NCBI GenBank assembly: GCA_002731985.1
Contig: PCCT01000044.1
Location: forward strand, 4,328-16,130
Reading direction: 5' to 3'
From: Nitrospinota bacterium
GTDB lineage: Bacteria > Nitrospinota > Nitrospinia > Nitrospinales > VA-1
DNA: 11,803 nt
Shown: positions 6,900 through 11,803 of the stretch, one piece after another
How positions within the stretch are numbered: the first letter of the stretch is position 1
How the letters are laid out: every line of letters begins with the position of its first letter
Made by a program: the position numbers and the translations under genes
Notes under the pieces: generated by a model
Database searches by the model: none
Seen by the model: the letters and a program-made list of their open reading frames with translations, nothing else
What the model was told of the DNA's origin: nothing

Positions 6900-9320
6900 A
6901 TGAGTTCCGATCACCCCTTGTTACCACTTCTCCCGTTGCGGGACATCGTTGTTTTTCCGTTCATGGTCATTCCGCTTTTTGTCGGACGCGACAAGTCTGT
7001 CTGCGCTCTGGAAAAGTCTATGGCCGAGCAAAAGAATATCTTTCTGGCCGCCCAGCGCAACCCAAATCACAACGATCCAGCTCCAAAAGATATTTTCGAA
7101 ACGGGCACCATCGCCAATATTCTGCAAATTCTGAAATTGACTGATGGCACGATGAAAGTTCTGGTCGAAGGCCTGCAACGTGGACGCATCATCAACTTCA
7201 ATGGCAACCCCGATTTCTACCAAGTCGAAATAGAGCGCGTTCAGGAGAATGAACAAGTCACACCAGACCTGAAAGCTCTCATGAGAAGCGTTGGCAATGT
7301 ATTCGAACAATACGTCAAGCTGAACCAGAAAATTCCACTCGAAGCGGTTTCCGCCACTGCAAATATCATTGAACCGCATCGCTATGCAGACACTATCGCC
7401 GCGTACATGGTTTTCCAAGCCAGCGAAAAGCAAGACCTCTTGGAAACTTTTAATCCCGGCGACCGATTGGATAAGTTGCTCAGCATCCTGAAATCGGAAA
7501 TGGAAATCCTTAAAATTGAAAAAAAGGTTCATGGACGTGTCCGCAAACAAATGGAACGCAGTCAAAAAGAATTTTATCTGAACGAACAAATCAAGGCCAT
7601 TCAGAAGGAACTTGGGAAACGCGACGAGTTCAAAACCGACATCGATGAGCTCTCTCAGAAAATTAAAAAATGCAGTTTGCCTAAAGACGTCAACGAAAAA
7701 GTCACGAAGGAACTGAGACGGCTGGAGCTCATGCAACCCATGTCGGCCGAGGCGACTGTTTCACGCACGTACTTGGAATGGTTTATTGACCTCCCTTGGA
7801 AAAAGGGAACAGGCGCTGAAAAAATAAAAATTGCAGACGCGCAAAAGGTGCTCGACAAAGATCATTACGGACTGGAAAAAGTTAAAGAACGCATCATTGA
7901 GCATCTGGCCGTAATGAAGCTGGTTAAAAAAATCAAGGGTCCTATCTTATGTCTGGCGGGACCACCTGGCGTTGGCAAAACCTCTCTGGGACAATCCATT
8001 GCCAAAGCCACGGGGAAAAAATTTGTTCGTGTTTCCCTTGGCGGTGTTCGCGACGAAGCGGAAATCAGGGGCCATCGTAGGACATACATTGGCGCGCTTC
8101 CGGGTAAAATTATTCAGGGAATGAAAAAGGCGGGCACGATGGATCCTGTCTTCATGCTGGACGAAGTTGACAAAATGAATTCTGACTTCCGTGGCGATCC
8201 TTCGTCAGCCTTGCTGGAAGTGCTCGATCCGGAACAGAACTCAAATTTCAATGACCACTACCTCGAGGCCGATTACGATTTGTCTCAGGTTCTGTTCATC
8301 TGCACTGCCAACGTGCTTCACACAATACCGCAGCCGCTATTGGATAGAATGGAAGTGATACGCCTGCATGGTTATACGGATGATGAAAAACAGGGCATCG
8401 CGAAAAAATTCCTCATCCCCAAAAAAGTAAAAGAACACGGGTTAACTAAAACCAACGTCAAGTTCACCAAAGATAGCCTGCGCCGCATTCTGCATGAATA
8501 TACCCGGGAAGCTGGCGTGCGTAATCTGGAACGGGAAATTGCCACCATCTGCCGCAAGGTTGCGAGAGTGGTGGTTGACAAGGGCAAGAAACATTCAACA
8601 AAAATCGACGGAAAGACCATCAACAAATATTTGGGCGTGCCCAAGTATCAACGCCTACCTGCCAATGAACCGCTTCCAGTAGGTGTCGCTACCGGTCTGG
8701 CCTGGACAGAAGTAGGTGGAGAACTGTTGTCGATTGAAGCCACCGTTTTATCAGGTAGCGGCAAACTCTCGCCTACGGGCAAGTTGGGCGACGTCATGAA
8801 AGAATCTGCTCACGCGGCACTCAGCTATGTGCGATCACGAGCGGAAGAGTTTGGACTTGAAAAAGATTTCTATCAGAAGACAGACATCCATATACACATT
8901 CCTGAAGGAGCGGTGCCCAAGGATGGACCGTCGGCGGGTATCACCATGGCTATTGCTATGGTCTCGGCTTTGACCAACACCCCTCTGCGTCATGGCATAG
9001 CGATGACCGGCGAGCTGACGCTGAGCGGAAAGGTACTGCCTATTGGCGGGCTCAAAGAAAAAACTCTGGCCGCGCATCGGGGAGAAATTTTCGACATCAT
9101 CCTGCCCAAAGACAACAAGAAAGATATTCCGGAAATTGCGGACAATATTAGAAAAGGTATGAAGTTTCACCCTGTTTCGGATATGGATGAAGCTATTAAA
9201 GAGGCCTTCGGAAATAAGTTCAAATCCAAAAAGAAAAAACCCACCAAAGCAAAAGCGAAAACAAAAACAGGAAAAACGCGAAGCACCTCTCGCCGCCCCT
9301 CCGTAACAACCCTCAACTAA
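6900..9320 (+). CDS. lon: ATP-dependent serine protease Lon with lysine-rich C-terminal tail
   Basis: Lon is a cytoplasmic hexameric AAA+ protease that degrades misfolded and short-lived regulatory proteins. The N-terminal substrate-binding domain begins with [13 protein letters not shown] (8-20). A coiled-coil linker covers about 195-275. The AAA+ module has Walker A GPPGVGKT (354-361) and Walker B VFMLDE (417-422). The protease domain has the catalytic dyad Ser678 (in PKDGPSAG) and Lys721 (in GGLKEK), 43 residues apart as in E. coli. The length is 806. The conserved fold ends near residue 770, and a tail follows in which 13 of the 26 residues from 774 to 799 are Lys or Arg. The ATG directly follows the clpX stop, with AGG about ten bases upstream. 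No strong terminator with a T run follows; the hairpin cluster at 9400-9572 may act instead. Confidence 0.98.
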   Translation: MSSDHPLLPLLPLRDIVVFPFMVIPLFVGRDKSVCALEKSMAEQKNIFLAAQRNPNHNDPAPKDIFETGTIANILQILKLTDGTMKVLVEGLQRGRIINFNGNPDFYQVEIERVQENEQVTPDLKALMRSVGNVFEQYVKLNQKIPLEAVSATANIIEPHRYADTIAAYMVFQASEKQDLLETFNPGDRLDKLLSILKSEMEILKIEKKVHGRVRKQMERSQKEFYLNEQIKAIQKELGKRDEFKTDIDELSQKIKKCSLPKDVNEKVTKELRRLELMQPMSAEATVSRTYLEWFIDLPWKKGTGAEKIKIADAQKVLDKDHYGLEKVKERIIEHLAVMKLVKKIKGPILCLAGPPGVGKTSLGQSIAKATGKKFVRVSLGGVRDEAEIRGHRRTYIGALPGKIIQGMKKAGTMDPVFMLDEVDKMNSDFRGDPSSALLEVLDPEQNSNFNDHYLEADYDLSQVLFICTANVLHTIPQPLLDRMEVIRLHGYTDDEKQGIAKKFLIPKKVKEHGLTKTNVKFTKDSLRRILHEYTREAGVRNLEREIATICRKVARVVVDKGKKHSTKIDGKTINKYLGVPKYQRLPANEPLPVGVATGLAWTEVGGELLSIEATVLSGSGKLSPTGKLGDVMKESAHAALSYVRSRAEEFGLEKDFYQKTDIHIHIPEGAVPKDGPSAGITMAIAMVSALTNTPLRHGIAMTGELTLSGKVLPIGGLKEKTLAAHRGEIFDIILPKDNKKDIPEIADNIRKGMKFHPVSDMDEAIKEAFGNKFKSKKKKPTKAKAKTKTGKTRSTSRRPSVTTLN

Positions 9321-9399
9321 CTGCTGGGCGCAGAACCAAGGGGCTAACCTTTCGTTCGCTTGCAACATCTCTTGAGCGCAATCAGAAAAAGAGGGCCTT

Positions 9400-9572
9400 G
9401 GTCCCTTTGGGACCGCAGGTCTAGTCCCTGTAGAGCCGCAGGCTCTTTACTGAGACTGATCCTCCCATCGGGAAACCCGACTGGAGGACCAAATAGGCTG
9501 AAAATGTATGGCAACCTCAGCCCAGGAAGAATGCAAGTTAACTGACCGTTATTGCCTCCACGGCTAGTGGGG
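9400..9572. repeat. Cluster of short hairpins in the convergent spacer after lon
   Basis: Consecutive inverted repeats fill this stretch. GGTCCC/GGGACC (9400-9414) has a TTT loop. GACC/GGTC (9411-9421) has a GCA loop and competes with the first. AGAGCC/GGCTCT (9432-9446) also has a GCA loop. TCCTCC/GGAGGA (9460-9488) encloses a second stem TCGGG/CCCGA with an AAA loop. GGCTGA/TCAGCC (9496-9522) has a 15-base loop, and a six-pair stem lies at 9556-9572. All but the last are perfect. CCGCAGG occurs twice at a 23-base interval. A GTAG precedes the third hairpin, as in RAYT-associated REP sequences. It could be a palindromic repeat cluster, a structured RNA or a bidirectional 3' end. No run of four or more T follows any stem. 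Confidence 0.65.
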
Positions 9573-10409
9573 CTACATGTCTTGGTCTATGTGATGGTAG
9601 GGAACCAGATCATCTTCATTTAAAGCCATGACCATGATTTTGTCCGTCTGGATAAAGTCGTTGAGCACCTTGAGTAGAGTGACTCCCTCGGAAATAAACG
9701 TCGTCTTTGAATTTTCATCGACCGACCGTTTGGATAACTCTTCATATAGATCGATTAAACTCTCGGCCCTGTCAAAACTGCTACTGATAGTATTAAAACT
9801 TACCTTCCTGTCGCTTTCCTTACGGGCAGTCTTTGCGTAGTTGAGCAACTTCTCTACATCCGCAGGATGCTCACCACGAGCAACCAGAATCTTTTCAGCT
9901 TTTTCGCGCCCATTGGCTTCAAGCAAATTCCCGACATCATTCGCGACCTCATTCAACGGCACCCCTTCTGATGTCTTACATAAATGCCTCAGACCAAAGA
10001 CCAGCTTGTTCATGTTGCTATCGAGTTGCATTCCGTTAAAAGAATACGGTTTGGCATCCGGGCTCCGCTCAAACGCGCCCCACATTCCACCAGATTTCTG
10101 AACCGCTGTTCTTCGCAGGTCAAGCGGTTTCAGTCGAGCCAGGCACGAAGCCACATCTGTTACCTTCTTTGAACCCGTTTGAGGGGAAGCAAGTTTTTTT
10201 GCCAGAGAAGTGTTGATGGGAATCTCTGCCAGAGGTTTCTTTTCGCCGGAAAAAAACTCATCCTTGGTTGTCCGCACCTTCTTCGTGCGAACCCAGGTGG
10301 ATTCCTTTTTCGGCTGAACCACCGGGCCTTGCGATTGCTCGGTATCACCACAGGCGGGCAAAACTCCCGCTAACAATAAAATTATCGCTAAAATCAAATG
10401 TCTAAACAT
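9573..10409 (-). CDS. Predicted lipoprotein of unknown function
   Basis: I do not recognise this 278-residue protein. It begins with a short hydrophobic signal sequence (residues 4-18) and a lipobox LPAC with Cys20 as the lipidated residue, followed by GDTEQ. Asp at position +2 after a Gly is not a clear inner-membrane retention signal, so the membrane cannot be assigned. Residues about 25-80 are polar, Lys- and Pro-containing and probably disordered. From about 85 to 265 the protein appears largely helical and polar. Two further cysteines, in VASCLARL and LRHLCKT, might form a disulfide. There are no repeats or catalytic motifs. It is convergent with lon and is transcribed alone. The ATG at 10407-10409 has only a weak AGG upstream. 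A solute-independent envelope or structural role is possible, but no function is proposed. Confidence 0.8.
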   Translation of the reverse strand: MFRHLILAIILLLAGVLPACGDTEQSQGPVVQPKKESTWVRTKKVRTTKDEFFSGEKKPLAEIPINTSLAKKLASPQTGSKKVTDVASCLARLKPLDLRRTAVQKSGGMWGAFERSPDAKPYSFNGMQLDSNMNKLVFGLRHLCKTSEGVPLNEVANDVGNLLEANGREKAEKILVARGEHPADVEKLLNYAKTARKESDRKVSFNTISSSFDRAESLIDLYEELSKRSVDENSKTTFISEGVTLLKVLNDFIQTDKIMVMALNEDDLVPYHHIDQDM

Positions 10410-10455
10410 GAGTCGGCCTGTTCAAAAGTGTTTGGGAATTTAAGCATGAACCTTC

Positions 10456-10484
10456 TTTATACAACAAATCACAGAATGGTTCCA
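10456..10484 (-). promoter_or_regulatory. Possible promoter of the lipoprotein gene
   Basis: On the minus strand TATAAA (10461-10456) is a good -10 box. The -35 candidate TGGAAC (10484-10479) lies 17 bases upstream but matches only three of six consensus bases. Transcription would start about 40 bases before the lipoprotein ATG. Confidence 0.35.
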
Positions 10485-10543
10485 GCAAAGTCCTCAACTC
10501 CTTATAAAACTCCCTAAAGCAACATCCTCTCCATCAAACAAAA

Positions 10544-10572
10544 GCCGGACCTGCTTGAATAGCAGACCCGGC
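10544..10572. terminator. Bidirectional terminator-type hairpin
   Basis: GCCGG/CCGGC forms an outer five-pair stem, a 2x2 AC/AC internal loop follows, and CTGCT/AGCAG forms an inner five-pair stem with a five-base loop. On the minus strand the stem is followed by TTTTGTTTG, typical of an intrinsic terminator. On the + strand CTTTCTTCCTCTT follows, which is weaker. No recognised gene ends nearby: the minus-strand HupE-like gene ends about 480 bases upstream of it. It may end a long 3' region or an unrecognised small RNA, and it would shield the lipoprotein gene from readthrough. Confidence 0.6.
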
Positions 10573-10796
10573 CTTTCTTCCTCTTGAGTCCAGTCCTGTC
10601 CCACGACAAACGCGAACCGATCCTCACTTGGAATATGGTCCCAAAACCCGAAAACGGCAAATATTTCCCAGAAAATATCAAAACTTTGACAGCCTCAGTC
10701 CGCCCTCATAAACCATGAAACAATGTAGTTCCCTTAAATATAAGTACTTAGCCAGTCAGCCTCGGAAACAGTCCGCTGGCACCCGAATTGCGTAAA

Positions 10797-10855
10797 GTGA
10801 CCTGCCCCCCGAAAACTGAATCTTAAACCTGGTACAAATAACGGGGTCTGCTCAC
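10797..10855. mobile_element. Possible IS or MITE remnant with imperfect inverted ends
   Basis: GTGACCTGCCCCCC at 10797-10810 matches the reverse complement of 10842-10855 (GTGAGCAGACCCCG) at 10 of 14 positions. Ends of the form TGACCTGCCCCC are typical of several IS3-type insertion sequences, from recall. Only about 30 bases lie between the ends and no transposase remains, so this would be an internally deleted copy or a miniature element. Target duplications are not evident. Confidence 0.4.
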
Positions 10856-10867
10856 TGGGTACCAGTG
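10853..10867. repeat. Six-pair perfect palindrome at the edge of the IS-like remnant
   Basis: CACTGG at 10853-10858 and CCAGTG at 10862-10867 are perfect reverse complements around GTA. It overlaps the right end of the IS-like sequence. Confidence 0.4.
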
Positions 10868-10927
10868 CAATGGTCGAGTATCATTGGCTCCCCAATTAGA
10901 GTCACCAACAGGCATACCAGAAGAACA

Positions 10928-10950
10928 TCTTCGCCTTTCGGCTTGGCGAA
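10928..10950. repeat. Seven-pair hairpin, REP-like
   Basis: CTTCGCC at 10928-10934 and GGCGAAG at 10944-10950 are perfect reverse complements around a nine-base loop (TTTCGGCTT). No T run follows on either strand. It is probably an intergenic palindromic repeat. Confidence 0.5.
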
Positions 10951-10988
10951 GGACGACACAAATACGATAGTCAAGAAAATCCCCCCAA

Positions 10989-11006
10989 CCCCCTTTAAAA
11001 AGGGGG
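10989..11006. repeat. C-run/G-run palindrome, dispersed-repeat type
   Basis: CCCCCTTT at 10989-10996 and AAAGGGGG at 10999-11006 are perfect reverse complements, preceded by AATCCCCCCAA. Intergenic repeats of this CCCCC...GGGGG form are, from recall, frequent in many environmental bacteria. On the minus strand it lies about 50 bases beyond the HupE-like stop codon and might also weaken transcription. Confidence 0.55.
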
Positions 11007-11053
11007 CGTCATTAAAGCTCTGGACTCCATTTTATCTGTGCACATCTAACCCA

Positions 11054-11803
11054 TCAGTTACCGTCAGGGAACAACTTGGGAGAGTCGTTTTGAGGGAGAA
11101 TTCCATATTCACTTCCTAGGGTGGGGGTTTGTGGCGCCATCTTTTCGTGGGCGTGAAAATGATTGTCTTCCGGGAATCCGAATTCGTCGGGATGAACGGT
11201 GTGGGAATATCCATGCATCTGCATCAAGAATAAAAAACCTCCCGCAAGGATGAGTCCGTTATTTGACACATTACTTATTTGCAGGAACGACTGGGTACGC
11301 CTCCACTTAAACAGCAATGCAACCATCAAACATAAAGCGCTGATTTGCCCCAGCTCAATTCCCAGGTTAAAGGAAAGGATTCGTAGCACAATTCCTCCAT
11401 CTCCCAAAGGTAACTGTTGAAGTCTTGTGGACAATCCCAGCCCATGAATCAGGCCAAATATAAATACGGCCCAAAGCAAATTTGGTGACTTATCAAAAAA
11501 CTTACGGAATCCGCCAATATTTTCATAACCGATATAGCAAACGCTTAAAGCGATCACGGCATCGATCAAAAAATAGTTAACGGTAACCCCCATTAAGGTT
11601 GCTGAAATTAGCGTGATGCTGTGCCCTATCGTAAAGGCAGTGATGTACTTGACCACATCAAAAAAAGTGGTTAGAAAAAAAACGATCCCAAAAACAAATA
11701 ACAGATGGTCGTATCCTGTCAGCATATGGGTTGCGCCAATCTTCAAATATTGAAGATTTCCTCCATCCAGAATGGTTTGCTTTTCAGCTTCAGACATTCC
11801 ATG
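11054..11803 (-). CDS. HupE/UreJ-family membrane protein, putative nickel/cobalt transporter (possibly partial)
   Basis: The protein shows the HupE/UreJ hallmarks: HMLTGYDH (residues 24-31 from the first Met, the HX5DH metal motif), AFTIGHSITL (54-63), FGLIHGLGLS (114-123, with His118) and FNLGIELGQ (143-151). About six hydrophobic segments lie near 26-44, 49-70, 76-92, 108-124, 136-163 and 180-195, so it is an inner-membrane protein. The family includes nickel permeases for hydrogenase and urease, but no such gene is nearby and the metal is inferred. The tail after about residue 195 is soluble and His-rich (HGYSH, then HFHAH at 213-217). The first visible ATG is at 11795-11797, but the frame stays open to the window edge, so the true start may lie outside. 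Its stop is TGA at 11054-11056. Confidence 0.85.
   Translation of the reverse strand, partial: HGMSEAEKQTILDGGNLQYLKIGATHMLTGYDHLLFVFGIVFFLTTFFDVVKYITAFTIGHSITLISATLMGVTVNYFLIDAVIALSVCYIGYENIGGFRKFFDKSPNLLWAVFIFGLIHGLGLSTRLQQLPLGDGGIVLRILSFNLGIELGQISALCLMVALLFKWRRTQSFLQISNVSNNGLILAGGFLFLMQMHGYSHTVHPDEFGFPEDNHFHAHEKMAPQTPTLGSEYGILPQNDSPKLFPDGN

Larger units (their letters stand above)
10573..11053. other. Repeat-rich spacer without a convincing gene
   Basis: Neither strand holds a reading frame with plausible protein character and start signals. The stretch contains the IS-like inverted ends at 10797-10855 and palindromes at 10853-10867, 10928-10950 and 10989-11006. The rest (10573-10796) shows no clear structure beyond the ten-base palindrome TAAGTACTTA at 10741-10750. 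Confidence 0.5.

Noticed and set aside
6921..7736. Minus-strand 271-residue frame inside lon
   Set aside because: Despite its length it is antisense to the conserved Lon N-terminal and linker region and has no recognisable motif.
9360..9545. Plus-strand 61-residue reading frame after lon
   Set aside because: It is built almost entirely of hairpin sequence, with no ribosome binding site and no protein-like character.
10514..10681. Minus-strand 55-codon reading frame beginning with TTG
   Set aside because: It runs through the terminator-type hairpin, has no ribosome binding site, and its composition does not resemble a protein.
10741..10750. Perfect palindrome TAAGTACTTA
   Set aside because: It is only ten bases long in AT-rich DNA and not near a gene start, so chance is likely.
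9321..11053. CRISPR array or phage attachment site in the repeat-rich right spacers
   Set aside because: The hairpins differ in sequence and spacing, and no regularly spaced identical repeats or integrase gene are present.
10865..11119. Plus-strand 84-residue reading frame in the right spacer
   Set aside because: It crosses two palindromic repeats and overlaps the end of the HupE-like gene; the composition looks random.

Overview
The window looks like a chromosomal segment of a Gram-negative bacterium with a GC content somewhat under 50 % by eye. The evidence is a predicted lipoprotein with a lipobox, a HupE/UreJ-type membrane protein, and a conserved proteostasis cluster in the order tRNA-Leu, tig, clpP, clpX, lon. 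The gene order and protein style suggest a deltaproteobacterial or Nitrospinota-like lineage, but this is an impression without any database search.

Left part (1-3273, + strand): a long alpha-D-phosphohexomutase (731 aa, with an internal insertion and a C-terminal extension) is followed by a left-handed beta-helix protein resembling the C-terminal half of GlmU. Together they suggest a step in activated-sugar or amino-sugar metabolism. The spacer between them carries two nested inverted repeats.

Centre (3351-9320, + strand): a plausible sigma70 promoter drives tRNA-Leu(UAG), then trigger factor, ClpP, ClpX and Lon. Trigger factor receives nascent chains at the ribosome, ClpXP unfolds and degrades tagged proteins, and Lon removes misfolded and regulatory proteins. 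clpX and lon abut with no spacer. All catalytic motifs of ClpP, ClpX and Lon are intact. Lon carries an added lysine-rich tail.

Right part (9321-11803): a convergent spacer packed with short perfect hairpins separates lon from a minus-strand lipoprotein of unknown function. A spacer of about 640 bases follows that has no convincing gene. It holds a terminator-type hairpin, a pair of imperfect inverted ends resembling an IS remnant, and two further palindromic repeats. The window ends inside or at the start of a minus-strand HupE/UreJ-family membrane protein, a putative nickel/cobalt transporter.

Most of the window is ordinary housekeeping DNA and I found no convincing new multi-gene system. 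The points most worth a second look are the hairpin cluster after lon, the extra modules of the phosphohexomutase, the orphan lipoprotein, and the repeat-rich spacers.
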